Shown here: one piece after another, positions 1-7,448 of the stretch
Position numbering within the stretch: the first letter of the stretch is position 1
How the letters are laid out: every line of letters starts with the position of its first letter
Source: a virus
Strand: one strand, 5' to 3'
Virus record (IMG/VR): IMGVR_UViG_3300046000_005319
Span: 1-23,844 of that record
DNA: 23,844 nucleotides
Position numbers and translations under genes: made by a program
Notes under the pieces: model-generated
What the model saw: the letters and a program-made list of their open reading frames with translations, nothing else
Told to the model about the DNA's origin: nothing
The model's database searches: none

Positions 1-1107
1 GGTGGTGGCATTAATTCAACTCTTTTTTACAAAAGAGAGAATAGTGGAGCTGTTACTGCAATACAAGGACCTCTACCTTATAACGCAAATGCAGCGTATA
101 CTAAAAGTTTATTAACTATTTCTGGAAATACTATAAGATTGTGGATGGATGGTTCACAGGTAGCTTTATCAACATTTGCAAATCCAAGTTTATTAAAATA
201 CCTAACGTTGGGACAGAATTCAGGTAGTACATTAAGATTAAAACAATTAACAGGTTGGGACAGAACTTTATCTTTAGCTGAAGCACAGGCACTAACGTCT
301 TATAATTACCCATTATATGATGCTGGATATACTCCAATAAATTCTGAATTACAACAAATAATAAATAGAGCTTCATTTGAAGGGTTTACTATCCCAACAC
401 CAACACAATTAGGGTATTGTGATATATTAATCACAGAAATGAAGAATGACGGAGTATGGGGTGTAAGTGACGTGTATTTTAATTTTGCTTATAATGATGC
501 AACACTTACTGATTGGTCTAGAATTAATTGGAAAAATCCTTATGGTAGTCTAGGTATTGGTAGTTTTAACAATGGTTTAATTTATAACACAATGGGTATA
601 AAAGGGGATAATATTGATGATTTTTTTAATACTAATTTTAATCCGTCAGTATCTAACTATAATTACACATTGAATAATGCTGGCAGATTTTTTGTAGTTT
701 CAACACCAGCAACTGCTGGTACGTATTTTGAAGGCAGTGTTAGTGCTACACAAAATAATGCCATGAGAACTTCATTGGGTGGGGAAGTTACGGCTCATAG
801 AATAAATAGTACAAACTCTTTAAGTGCAGCTTTTAATACGAGTGGTGATGGTTTAAAATCAATTAATAGAGATGATTCAAATATTGTTAGAATTATGAAT
901 AAATCATCAACATTATCAGCTACACAAGCTTCTAATAGTATGCCTAATTTAAATCAATACATATTACAGGGAATTTCTACTGGTTACTGTGATGCTGGAA
1001 TAGCAAATTATTGGTTAGGCGCATCATTAAATAACACACAAGTTCAAAATTTCAGAAATTATTATAACACATACCTAGTATCAATAGGATTAACAGCTTA
1101 CGCATAA
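1..1107 (+). CDS. Tail fibre / adhesin, LamG-like (5' end outside window)
   Basis: The reading frame is open from base 1, so the true start lies upstream; the visible part is 368 codons. The first ~100 residues end like a LamG/concanavalin-type jelly roll: a G-N-T-I-R-L-W-M-D-G strand (the usual 'vDG' turn), a TLGQNSGS strand, then WDRTLSLAEAQAL, matching the 'NRaLSxxEi' close of such domains. A second module follows, with GYCD, INWKNP and a C-terminal YWLGASLNNTQVQNFRNYYN segment that again resembles the end of a jelly-roll domain. Such paired domains are typical of glycan-binding phage fibres, so a role in receptor binding at the cell surface is inferred. It sits upstream of a second fibre gene and the tail genes. 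The sugar bound cannot be told from sequence. Confidence 0.7.
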   Translation, partial: GGGINSTLFYKRENSGAVTAIQGPLPYNANAAYTKSLLTISGNTIRLWMDGSQVALSTFANPSLLKYLTLGQNSGSTLRLKQLTGWDRTLSLAEAQALTSYNYPLYDAGYTPINSELQQIINRASFEGFTIPTPTQLGYCDILITEMKNDGVWGVSDVYFNFAYNDATLTDWSRINWKNPYGSLGIGSFNNGLIYNTMGIKGDNIDDFFNTNFNPSVSNYNYTLNNAGRFFVVSTPATAGTYFEGSVSATQNNAMRTSLGGEVTAHRINSTNSLSAAFNTSGDGLKSINRDDSNIVRIMNKSSTLSATQASNSMPNLNQYILQGISTGYCDAGIANYWLGASLNNTQVQNFRNYYNTYLVSIGLTAYA

Positions 1108-1111
1108 TATT

Positions 1112-1399
1112 ATGGCAATATTTAGAAAATATGAATTTGATTCATACGAACATTACAGAACATTATATGAAGAAGCATCAACAACAAATTTTGATGGTCT
1201 TTTTGTTGAATTGGGAAATTTAAGAAGTGATAAATATTCAGTGGATGTACTGTGGAATTATTCGGTAAACGCAGATTGGAAACAATATGAAATATGGGAT
1301 ATTGTTGAAAATGGTTCACATACATTTTTAGGGACAGATTTTAATTCAGATGAACAAAACACATTAAATTATAAAACAAATACTTTAAAAAATATATAA
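1112..1399 (+). CDS. Small hypothetical protein next to fibre gene
   Basis: Encodes 95 residues, starting 4 bases after the fibre stop, so it is probably translated from the same mRNA. It is soluble and acidic, rich in Tyr, Trp and Asn, with no signal peptide or membrane segment. I do not recognise the family. Small proteins directly behind phage fibre genes are often fibre-assembly chaperones or minor fibre parts, but nothing in the sequence proves either. The frame is intact and the ATG follows an A/T leader like its neighbours, so the gene itself looks real. Confidence 0.6.
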   Translation: MAIFRKYEFDSYEHYRTLYEEASTTNFDGLFVELGNLRSDKYSVDVLWNYSVNADWKQYEIWDIVENGSHTFLGTDFNSDEQNTLNYKTNTLKNI

Positions 1400-1429
1400 A
1401 AATCAGTATATTAAATCAATTAAACAATT

Positions 1430-1819
1430 ATGAAAACAACAATTTATCAAGACTTTAAAAGAATGGTAGCATTACCATTAACTGACATTCCATTATTTTT
1501 TACAGCTAAATACTATAAAGAAAATTGGAACAAACATTTTAATAATAGCATTCTAATTATGATTCCTATTATGATACTATTAGTACTATTCACAGGAATT
1601 ACAGAAACTAATTTCTATTTTATGGGAACATTTTGGAATACATCACCTTTAGTAATGTGTTTTGTAGGGTACGGATTGGCATTTAGTGGAAATTACTTAA
1701 GAGAATGGTATTTATCTGTTGAAAAAGATGCTCCCTTCTCTTTTGAAGATTGTAGATATGGTGGGTATGCTGGAGCAATAGTAGCCATCCTACTTAAAAT
1801 CGTAACAGCATTTATATAA
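1430..1819 (+). CDS. Three-TM membrane protein, possible holin
   Basis: Encodes 129 residues with an N-terminal ~38-residue polar part and three hydrophobic segments at about 40-57, 71-90 and 110-129, the last running to the C-terminus. Between TM2 and TM3 lies LREWYLSVEKDAPFSFEDCR. This resembles the 'KEwyD..g.fdw.D' loop seen in small Bacteroidota phage and bacterial membrane proteins. Small size, three TM helices and a place near tail/fibre genes fit a class I holin, which would open the inner membrane at lysis, but no endolysin gene adjoins it. A structural or superinfection-exclusion membrane protein is an alternative. Topology is read by eye. Confidence 0.55.
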   Translation: MKTTIYQDFKRMVALPLTDIPLFFTAKYYKENWNKHFNNSILIMIPIMILLVLFTGITETNFYFMGTFWNTSPLVMCFVGYGLAFSGNYLREWYLSVEKDAPFSFEDCRYGGYAGAIVAILLKIVTAFI

Positions 1820-1852
1820 TAAGAAAAATAAACACTTAACTACTAAACTCTA

Positions 1853-1860
1853 ATATTTAT
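1853..1860 (+). promoter_or_regulatory. Candidate phage promoter element ATATTTAT
   Basis: Exact copy of the ATATTTAT box, 20 bases before the ATG of the SHAEG fibre. It is one of eight exact copies in gaps in front of structural genes. The promoter role is inferred from its repeated placement. Confidence 0.35.
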
Positions 1861-1880
1861 TATAAACATAATAATACAAA

Positions 1881-3362
1881 ATGGCTACAATAAGTACATC
1901 AGGGATTGCATCTGGACAAATAATTCGTTCAGAACATCTATTAAGAGTAATAAATGCTTTAAATGGGGTCACCCCAATAGATATAATTGTAACAGGATCT
2001 CTAGTAATTACAGGTTCAACTTCTTTAAAGGGATTACCTAATACTTCAAGAGCTAATGTAATAACATATGATCCTACTACAGGGCAATTATCATATCTAG
2101 CATCTGCTTCTTTAGGCGTGACTATGAGTGTATCTCAACCTGGAGGTTCAAATACACAAATACAATATAATAGTGGTAGTGTATTAGCAGCAACTTCTTC
2201 ATTTACTTTTAATTATCTTTCTTCAAGTTTGCAAAACGGGAATAGTGTAACATCAAGTGGTACTTATTCACATGCTGAAGGTAATCAAACTATAGCATCA
2301 GGACCATACTCACATGCTGAAGGAACTACTACTATATCTTCTGGAGAGAGTTCACATGCTGAAGGAATTGATGCCAAAGCTATAGGAGGCTATTCACACG
2401 CCGAAGGAAGATTAACATCAGCATCAGGAAATTTTTCACATGCTGAAGGCCATCAAACTATAGCATCAGGATCTTATTCACATGCTGAAGGTAATTCTAC
2501 ACGAGCTACAAATCAATATTCACATGCAGAAGGAAAAGAAACACAAGCAACCGGTGATGGTTCACATTCAGAAGGTAGGAATACAGTAGCATCAGGAGAG
2601 AGTGCCCATGCAGAAGGATTTGGAACTTTATCTTCAGGAAAATTTTCACATGCTGAAGGGTATGAGACAGTATCCTCTAATACTGGTTCTCACGCTGAGG
2701 GACGTCTTACTATATCATCAGGACCTTATTCACATGCTGAAGGTTCAGGTTCTCAATCCCCAGGATTATCCTCACATGCTGAAGGTATAAGTACCCAAGC
2801 AATAGGATCAGGATCACATGCAGAGGGATGTCTTACTATAGCATCAGGGTCTTATTCACATGCTGAAGGTTTTTTGACTCAAACTACAGGTTCATTCTCA
2901 CACGCCGAAGGTACAAACACTAGAGCAATAGGATTATCCTCACATGCTGAAGGGGGAGCAACAATGGCTATAGGATCTTATTCACATGCTGAAGGAGAAA
3001 ATACTCAAGCATCAGGATCTTACTCACATGCTGAGGGACTAGGTACTATAGCAAAGGGAAACAACCAACATGTACAGGGGCAATATAACATAACATCCTC
3101 AGTACAATCTGCTTTTATCCACGGAAATGGTACAGATGATAGTAATAGATCAAATCTGATTTATACTCATGATTCAACAGTTGAAATAACAGGATCACTA
3201 GAAGTATCTGGATCCTTAACATTGAACAATATATTACAATTAACAGTAAGAACAACAACCCCTTCCCCAGAAGTTGAAGGAATGATAATAGCATCAGGCT
3301 CAGCCGGGGCTAGTATATTATACTACTTTGATGGAACTATTTGGAAGGCATTATTCGAATAA
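1881..3362 (+). CDS. Tail fibre with SHAEG (YadA-head-like) repeat array
   Basis: Encodes 493 residues. The N-terminal ~30 residues (GIASGQIIRSEHLLRVINAL) look like a conserved attachment segment, followed by a Ser/Thr/Gly-rich region with an ITYDPTTGQLSY motif. Residues 130-400 are nineteen 14-residue units of the form SHAEG-x-x-T-x-A-S-G-x-Y, plus a degenerate last unit with QHVQG. This is the Hep_Hag/YadA-head type of repeat, which folds as a trimeric stacked beta-roll in bacterial adhesins. After it come AFIHGNGTDD, a GSLEVSGSL strand and a YYFDGTIWKALFE end that resembles other phage fibre tips. It is inferred to be a trimeric fibre or decoration that extends from the virion and contacts the host. 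The stop is followed by a small coiled-coil gene. Confidence 0.8.
   Translation: MATISTSGIASGQIIRSEHLLRVINALNGVTPIDIIVTGSLVITGSTSLKGLPNTSRANVITYDPTTGQLSYLASASLGVTMSVSQPGGSNTQIQYNSGSVLAATSSFTFNYLSSSLQNGNSVTSSGTYSHAEGNQTIASGPYSHAEGTTTISSGESSHAEGIDAKAIGGYSHAEGRLTSASGNFSHAEGHQTIASGSYSHAEGNSTRATNQYSHAEGKETQATGDGSHSEGRNTVASGESAHAEGFGTLSSGKFSHAEGYETVSSNTGSHAEGRLTISSGPYSHAEGSGSQSPGLSSHAEGISTQAIGSGSHAEGCLTIASGSYSHAEGFLTQTTGSFSHAEGTNTRAIGLSSHAEGGATMAIGSYSHAEGENTQASGSYSHAEGLGTIAKGNNQHVQGQYNITSSVQSAFIHGNGTDDSNRSNLIYTHDSTVEITGSLEVSGSLTLNNILQLTVRTTTPSPEVEGMIIASGSAGASILYYFDGTIWKALFE
2268..3080 (+). repeat. 42-bp in-frame tandem repeat encoding SHAEG units
   Basis: Nineteen units spaced exactly 42 bases apart from base 2268, with a twentieth degenerate QHVQG unit starting at 3066. 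Most copies carry tcacatgctgaagg or a near match. Units differ mainly in the x positions; unit 8 reads SHSEG and unit 9 AHAEG. All are in frame, so unit gain or loss keeps the protein open. Confidence 0.92.
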
Positions 3363-3382
3363 TATTAAATAAAAACAACGTT

Positions 3383-3634
3383 ATGATTAAATCAACAAAG
3401 TTACAAGAAATAGAATTACAAGAATTAAAAGATTTTCAAGCACAATCTGAAACCTTAATTGCTCAATTAGGGCAATTATCATTTAGAAAATTACAACTTG
3501 AAAAGGAAGAACAGCATTTGAAATCCCAATATGAACAATTAACTGCAATTGAAATAAATCTTAGTAAAAAATTAAAAGAAACTTATGGTGATGTTCAAAT
3601 AGATTTAAAAGAAGGAGATATAATATACCCCTAA
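3383..3634 (+). CDS. Small coiled-coil protein
   Basis: Encodes 83 residues, almost wholly charged and helical (Leu, Glu, Gln and Lys rich) with heptad-like spacing through residues 8-65, then a short TYGDVQIDLKEGDIIYP end. I start it at the ATG at 3383, behind the usual ...cgttATG context; an in-frame start at 3341 would overlap the fibre gene and adds residues unlike the rest. It follows the SHAEG fibre by 20 bases and precedes a weak terminator, so it is the last gene of that unit. It could be a fibre-assembly factor or minor structural protein; the family is not recognised. Confidence 0.7.
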   Translation: MIKSTKLQEIELQELKDFQAQSETLIAQLGQLSFRKLQLEKEEQHLKSQYEQLTAIEINLSKKLKETYGDVQIDLKEGDIIYP

Positions 3635-3639
3635 AATGT

Positions 3640-3658
3640 AGGTTTTGAGCCTTTTTTT
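3640..3658 (+). terminator. Weak intrinsic terminator after fibre unit
   Basis: A short hairpin (AGGTT paired with AGCCT through one G-U, loop of about 3) is followed by a run of T ending at 3658. It lies just after the stop of the coiled-coil gene and two bases before the ATATTTAT box. Confidence 0.5.
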
Positions 3659-3659
3659 A

Positions 3660-3667
3660 ATATTTAT
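3660..3667 (+). promoter_or_regulatory. Candidate phage promoter element ATATTTAT
   Basis: Exact ATATTTAT directly after a terminator-like hairpin, 39 bases before the tail-sheath ATG. The leader between them is almost pure A/T. Confidence 0.35.
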
Positions 3668-3706
3668 TATCAAATATAAACAAAATAATTTAAACATAAT
3701 TAAAAA

Positions 3707-5785
3707 ATGGCTGAAACTCTTTTATCTCCAGGTGTACTAACCAGAGAAAATGACCAATCACAAATTACACAAGGCCCTATAACTGCAGGCGCAGCTATTG
3801 TTGGGCCAACTGTAAAGGGTCCTGTTAGAATACCTACTTTAGTTACTTCTTATAGTGACTATTTAAATAAATTTGGTGGATCTTTTATTAGTGGAGGGAC
3901 ATCATATGAATATTTAACTTCAATTTCTACTTATAATTATTTTCAACAAGGTGGTACTACATTATTAGTAGATAGAGTAGTGAGCGGAACATTTGCCCCT
4001 GCAACTTCTAGTGCAAATAATAATATAGCTTTAGTAACAGGTTCTGTTGCTTCCGCATCATTTACTGTTTTAAACTCTAGTACAGCATCTTGGAATCAAA
4101 TCCAAATTAATGCTACTACTGCTGTAGGTAGTCTTAATTATGTAATTTACAACTATCCTTATGCTGCTACTGGATCTTATTTTGAAGGTTCTAATTTTAT
4201 TTACTTAGGTGTAGGTAATGGAACTAATGATGGTGCCAATGTTGTACCCTCAACAGGTAGTTGGGCTACTAACGTAGTAAATGCCGTTAACAATGGAACA
4301 AGTGGAGTATCTAGTTACTTCTCAGCTTCATTCACAGGAGGAATATTAACTTTCTTTACAGATGCTACAGGTACTTCACAAAATGCTTTTTCACTTACTA
4401 GTAGCTTTGGTGTAGGAACACCATTATCAGTAGCATTTACTGGAGGTACAAATGGTACTCCTAGTACAGTATTTACTCTAGAAACTTTATCTCAAGGATC
4501 TATTAATAATAGTTATAGTACAGAAGGAACTAACGGTACATTACCATCAGGATCTTCAGATAATGTAAGATTTGAAATAGTAAATGTTAGTACAGGAAGT
4601 GGTACATTTGATTTATTAGTTAGAAGAGGTGATGATAATAGTAATTCTAAAGTAATTTTAGAACAATGGATAGGTTTATCATTAGATCCTAATCAATCAA
4701 ATTATCTTGAAGCTGTAATTGGTAACCAATCTACAACTATTGATAACGGATATGTTCAAACTACTGGAGATTATACTAATAAATCAAGATATGTAAGAGT
4801 AAAATCTGTAGGTTATACTACTCCAAATTATTTTGATAATAATGGAAACCCAGTATCAGCTTACACTTCATCTTTACCTATTAATCAAAGTGGTTCATTT
4901 AGAGGAGCTTTAGGAACAAATTGTGATGTATATGGTTTAACTAATGGTGATTATACATCTTCAATCTCTCTATTAAACAATCAAGACGAATTTAAATTCA
5001 ATGTTATTACTACTCCAGGCATCACTGCTCCAACAGGAAATAGTGTAATTACATCATTAACTAACCTAGCTTCTGATAGAGGCGATTGTATTGCTATTGT
5101 TGATATGTCAGCTTTAGGAGACAATGTTGCTACTGTAATTAGTAATGCTACATCAGTAGATAATAGTTATGCTGCTGCATATTACCCATGGGTTCAAGTT
5201 AGTGCTCCTAATACAGGAAAATTAACATGGGTTCCACCTTCAACAATTATTCCAAGTGTATTTGCTTATAATGATAGAATTTCTGCTCCATGGTTCGCAC
5301 CTGCAGGATTTACAAGAGGTAGTTTAAGTGTAATTCAAGCTGAAAGAAAATTAGCTCCAACAGATAGAGATACATTATACGCTGGAAAAATCAACTCAAT
5401 TGCTACATTCCCTGGACAAGGTGTTGTTGCTTATGGTCAGAAAACATTACAGAAAAAAGCATCTGCTTTAGATAGAATTAATGTGAGAAGATTATTAATC
5501 GAGTTAAAATCATACATTGGTCAAGTTGCTAATAACTTAGTATTTGAACAAAATACGATCGCTACAAGAAATAGATTCTTAAGACAAGTGAATCCATATC
5601 TTGAATCAATTCAACAAAGACAAGGTTTATATGCTTACAAAGTAGTAATGGACGAAAGTAACAATACTGCAGATGTAATCGATAGAAATCAATTGCTAGG
5701 ACAGATTTTTATCCAACCTACAAGAACAGCCGAGTTTGTTATATTAGATTTCAACGTTACACCAACAGGTGCAACTTTTGAATAA
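3707..5785 (+). CDS. gp18: Tail sheath protein (gp18-like)
   Basis: Encodes 692 residues. The N-terminus (LLSPGVLTRENDQSQ, then GPITAGAAIVGPTVKGP and a YLNKFGG strand) is the typical start of contractile sheath proteins. The C-terminal ~130 residues carry the conserved sheath core: INSIATFPGQGVVAYGQKTL, then ALDRINVRRLLIELKSYI, FEQNTIATRNRFLRQVNPYL and a final strand with RTAEFVILDFNVTPTG. The Ser/Thr/Gly/Asn-rich middle (about 100-450) is the variable outer domain. The protein forms the contractile outer tail cylinder around the tube. The length is close to the 659 residues of T4 gp18. It is followed 39 bases later by the tube gene, the usual order. Confidence 0.95.
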   Translation: MAETLLSPGVLTRENDQSQITQGPITAGAAIVGPTVKGPVRIPTLVTSYSDYLNKFGGSFISGGTSYEYLTSISTYNYFQQGGTTLLVDRVVSGTFAPATSSANNNIALVTGSVASASFTVLNSSTASWNQIQINATTAVGSLNYVIYNYPYAATGSYFEGSNFIYLGVGNGTNDGANVVPSTGSWATNVVNAVNNGTSGVSSYFSASFTGGILTFFTDATGTSQNAFSLTSSFGVGTPLSVAFTGGTNGTPSTVFTLETLSQGSINNSYSTEGTNGTLPSGSSDNVRFEIVNVSTGSGTFDLLVRRGDDNSNSKVILEQWIGLSLDPNQSNYLEAVIGNQSTTIDNGYVQTTGDYTNKSRYVRVKSVGYTTPNYFDNNGNPVSAYTSSLPINQSGSFRGALGTNCDVYGLTNGDYTSSISLLNNQDEFKFNVITTPGITAPTGNSVITSLTNLASDRGDCIAIVDMSALGDNVATVISNATSVDNSYAAAYYPWVQVSAPNTGKLTWVPPSTIIPSVFAYNDRISAPWFAPAGFTRGSLSVIQAERKLAPTDRDTLYAGKINSIATFPGQGVVAYGQKTLQKKASALDRINVRRLLIELKSYIGQVANNLVFEQNTIATRNRFLRQVNPYLESIQQRQGLYAYKVVMDESNNTADVIDRNQLLGQIFIQPTRTAEFVILDFNVTPTGATFE

Positions 5786-5800
5786 GAATCAATTTATTTA

Positions 5801-5808
5801 ATATTTAT
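5801..5808 (+). promoter_or_regulatory. Candidate phage promoter element ATATTTAT
   Basis: Exact ATATTTAT between sheath and tube genes, 16 bases before the tube ATG. No terminator hairpin precedes it, so it could add transcription of the abundant tube protein on top of read-through. Confidence 0.35.
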
Positions 5809-5824
5809 AATAAAATAACACGAC

Positions 5825-6313
5825 ATGGCAGTATTAAACCCTAACGAAATAATGTTCACAGCATTCGAACCTAAAGTATCAAACAGGTTCATAATGTACA
5901 TAGAAGGAATTCCAGCTTATATGATTAAGAAAGCTTCGGCTCCTGGATTCGATGCTGGTGAAATCACACTTGATCACATCAATGTTTACCGTAAAATTAA
6001 AGGTAAAGTAAAATGGAATGACATTACATTGTCATTATACGATCCAATTGCTCCGGCAGGATCACAAGCCGTAATGGAATGGATGCGTCTATCTCACGAA
6101 TCTGTAACAGGTAGAGATGGATATTCAGATTTCTATAAAAAAGACATCACAATGAATGTTCTAGGTCCTGTAGGTGATGTAGTTGGTGAATGGATCATAA
6201 AAGGTGCATTCGTTAAAACCGCTACATTTGGTGATTATGACTGGTCACAAGGTGAAACAGCAGCAGAAATTACTTGTACACTTGCAATGGATTATTGTAT
6301 CTTGAACTTCTAA
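5825..6313 (+). CDS. gp19: Tail tube protein (gp19-like)
   Basis: Encodes 162 residues, almost the same length as T4 gp19 (163). The pattern fits the tube family: N-terminal FEPKVSNRFIMYIEGIPAYM, then IKKASAPGFDAGEI (the loop before the first sheet), VYRKIKGKVKWNDITLSLYD, and a C-terminal WSQGETAAEITCTLAMDYC strand. It stacks as rings to build the inner tail tube, which the sheath surrounds. A strong intrinsic terminator follows the stop. Codon use is slightly richer in C than neighbouring genes, as expected for a highly expressed protein. Confidence 0.93.
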   Translation: MAVLNPNEIMFTAFEPKVSNRFIMYIEGIPAYMIKKASAPGFDAGEITLDHINVYRKIKGKVKWNDITLSLYDPIAPAGSQAVMEWMRLSHESVTGRDGYSDFYKKDITMNVLGPVGDVVGEWIIKGAFVKTATFGDYDWSQGETAAEITCTLAMDYCILNF

Positions 6314-6338
6314 ACCATACAAAATATATTTCAAAATT

Positions 6339-6363
6339 AACCCACCATTTAGGTGGGTTTCTT
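6339..6363 (+). terminator. Intrinsic terminator after tail tube gene
   Basis: An 8-bp stem (AACCCACC with GGTGGGTT), loop ATTTA, then TCTTT. It lies 25 bases after the tube stop and shortly before an ATATTTAT box. Confidence 0.8.
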
Positions 6364-6373
6364 TATCTTCGCT

Positions 6374-6381
6374 ATATTTAT
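6374..6381 (+). promoter_or_regulatory. Candidate phage promoter element ATATTTAT
   Basis: Exact ATATTTAT after the tube terminator, 23 bases before the ATG of the gp26-like gene. Confidence 0.35.
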
Positions 6382-6404
6382 ATACACAAACATTAAAATA
6401 ATTT

Positions 6405-7151
6405 ATGGAAAATCAAGTTACAAAACCAAAATTCCCTACAGAAATTGTAGAATTACCTTCAAAAGGTCTACTTTACCCAAAAGACAATCCTTTATCAAGC
6501 GGTCAAATTGAAATGAAGTATATGACAGCTAGAGAAGAAGATATCTTAACTAATACTAATTATATTCAACAAGGTACAGTATTAGACAAATTACTAGAAT
6601 CATTAATTGTCTCTAAAGTAGATTTAAAAGATATTTTAATTGGAGATAAAAATGCAATTTTAATTGCTTCTCGTATTTTAGGATATGGTCAAGATTATGA
6701 GTTTGAACATAAAGGTCAAGTTCATAAAGTAGATTTAACTATTCTAAAAGATAAAGAATTACCTGAAGATGTAGATTATACTAAAGGTAATGAATTTTAC
6801 TTCACATTACCTGCTTCTAGAATTGAAATTGGTTTTAAATTACTAACTCATGGAGATGAAGCAGCAATTGAAGCCGAATTAAAAGGATTAAAAAAATTAT
6901 TCCCTAATGGTGGCTCACCTGAACTATCAACTAGATTAAAACATATAATCATCTCAATAAATGAGAATTCTGATAGAAAAACAGTAAGAGAATTTGTTGA
7001 CAATGAATTATTAGCAAGAGATTCAAGATCATTACGTCAAGAAATAAAAAGAATATCCCCAGATATTGATTTAACTATTAAAGGTGATGAAGGGGAGGAC
7101 ATCGCTGTACCAATCAGCCTTAACTTTTTTTGGCCTGACCTCAACCTATAG
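6405..7151 (+). CDS. gp26-like baseplate/tail assembly protein
   Basis: Encodes 248 residues. Recognisable parts are EIVELPSKGLLYPKDNPL near the N-terminus, YMTAREEDILTN, the helix LDKLLESLIVSKV, an ILIASRILGYGQDYEF segment and a late LLARDSRSLRQEIKRISPDID. These match the T4 gp26-type baseplate protein family found in many T4-like phages. It directly precedes the tape measure, where phages place their tail-assembly chaperones. The last codons (NFFWPDLNL-stop) overlap a second open frame, and a run of seven T at 7125-7131 lies inside the overlap. The product is therefore probably made both alone and as a longer frameshifted form. The role is assigned by pattern and position. Confidence 0.7.
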   Translation: MENQVTKPKFPTEIVELPSKGLLYPKDNPLSSGQIEMKYMTAREEDILTNTNYIQQGTVLDKLLESLIVSKVDLKDILIGDKNAILIASRILGYGQDYEFEHKGQVHKVDLTILKDKELPEDVDYTKGNEFYFTLPASRIEIGFKLLTHGDEAAIEAELKGLKKLFPNGGSPELSTRLKHIIISINENSDRKTVREFVDNELLARDSRSLRQEIKRISPDIDLTIKGDEGEDIAVPISLNFFWPDLNL

Positions 7152-7401
7152 AATAAATTTATTTTCCCAAATACATGAAATAGTATTTAATAGTAAGGGA
7201 GGATATGATTGGAATACTGTCTATGAAATGCCTATCTGGCTTCGAACATTTACTTTTAATAAATTAAAAGAACATTATGATAAAGAACAAGCACAAATAG
7301 ATGCTCAAAACAACCAGTTAACTAATAAAAATGTTAATGAAATAGCTAGACCTAATATACCCCAAGCTAATACATATAATGCAAATGTCCCTTCTAAATA
7401 G
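7087..7401 (+). CDS. gp51-like / frameshift extension of gp26-like protein
   Basis: The frame is +1 (equivalently -2) relative to the gp26-like gene and overlaps its last 65 bases. The part after the overlap reads TYRINLFSQIHEIVFNSKGG, then YDWNTVYEMPIWLRTFTFNKL, a pattern ('..eif...gGf.w..vyxMPxxlRxFy') that in other T4-like phages follows directly on the gp26-like domain or stands as a separate gp51-like protein. A GTG at 7084 and an ATG at 7087 could start it alone, but the residues they encode ahead of the overlap end (RTSLYQSALTF) look like out-of-frame sequence. I therefore think it is mainly made as a C-terminal extension by ribosomal frameshifting. The stop codon lies inside the following terminator hairpin. 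A one-base sequencing error in the T run would instead make one 330-residue gene. Confidence 0.6.
   Translation: MKGRTSLYQSALTFFGLTSTYRINLFSQIHEIVFNSKGGYDWNTVYEMPIWLRTFTFNKLKEHYDKEQAQIDAQNNQLTNKNVNEIARPNIPQANTYNANVPSK
7125..7131 (+). other. Candidate programmed frameshift site (T7 run)
   Basis: Seven T in a row read as TTT TTT Tgg in the gp26-like frame. Slipping +1 or -2 moves ribosomes into the downstream frame, open to 7401, 18 bases before the upstream stop codon. A homopolymer lets tRNA-Phe re-pair fully after a -2 slip. No clear stimulatory stem was seen just downstream. Confidence 0.5.
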
Positions 7402-7420
7402 AAGGGATTTTTTGTTTTTT
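7388..7420 (+). terminator. Intrinsic terminator before tape measure
   Basis: A perfect 8-bp stem (TCCCTTCT with AGAAGGGA), loop AAAT, followed by TTTTTTGTTTTTT. The stop codon of the upstream frame (7399-7401) lies at the loop/stem junction, so translating ribosomes would melt the hairpin until they leave. Confidence 0.85.
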
Positions 7421-7422
7421 AC

Positions 7423-7430
7423 ATATTTAT
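7423..7430 (+). promoter_or_regulatory. Candidate phage promoter element ATATTTAT
   Basis: Exact ATATTTAT, extended to ATATTTATATTATA, two bases after the terminator T-tract and 18 bases before the tape-measure ATG. Confidence 0.38.
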
Positions 7431-7448
7431 ATTATATACTAAGTTATT

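Noticed and set aside
131-376. Minus-strand open frame of 81 codons inside the fibre gene
   Set aside because: Low-complexity Leu/Ile-rich shadow of a clear + strand gene; no leader and no family pattern.
1964-1976. Palindrome TGGGGTCACCCCA near the start of the SHAEG fibre
   Set aside because: Only a 5-bp stem with no T-tract and no partner elsewhere; not enough to call a site.
2602-2790. Plus-strand open frame of 62 codons within the SHAEG array
   Set aside because: Out-of-frame reading of the 42-bp repeat (repeated HMLKV-like units), no separate start context.
2268-3080. CRISPR-like array
   Set aside because: Units are contiguous, in frame and coding, with no unique spacers; it is a protein repeat.
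3341-3382. Upstream start for the small coiled-coil gene
   Set aside because: It would overlap the fibre gene and add unrelated residues; the ATG at 3383 has the usual leader.
3383-3412. MIKSTKLQEI start as a fourth capsid-targeting leader
   Set aside because: It contains L-Q-E, but the similar pattern continues through the coiled coil (IELQEL), so the match is likely chance.
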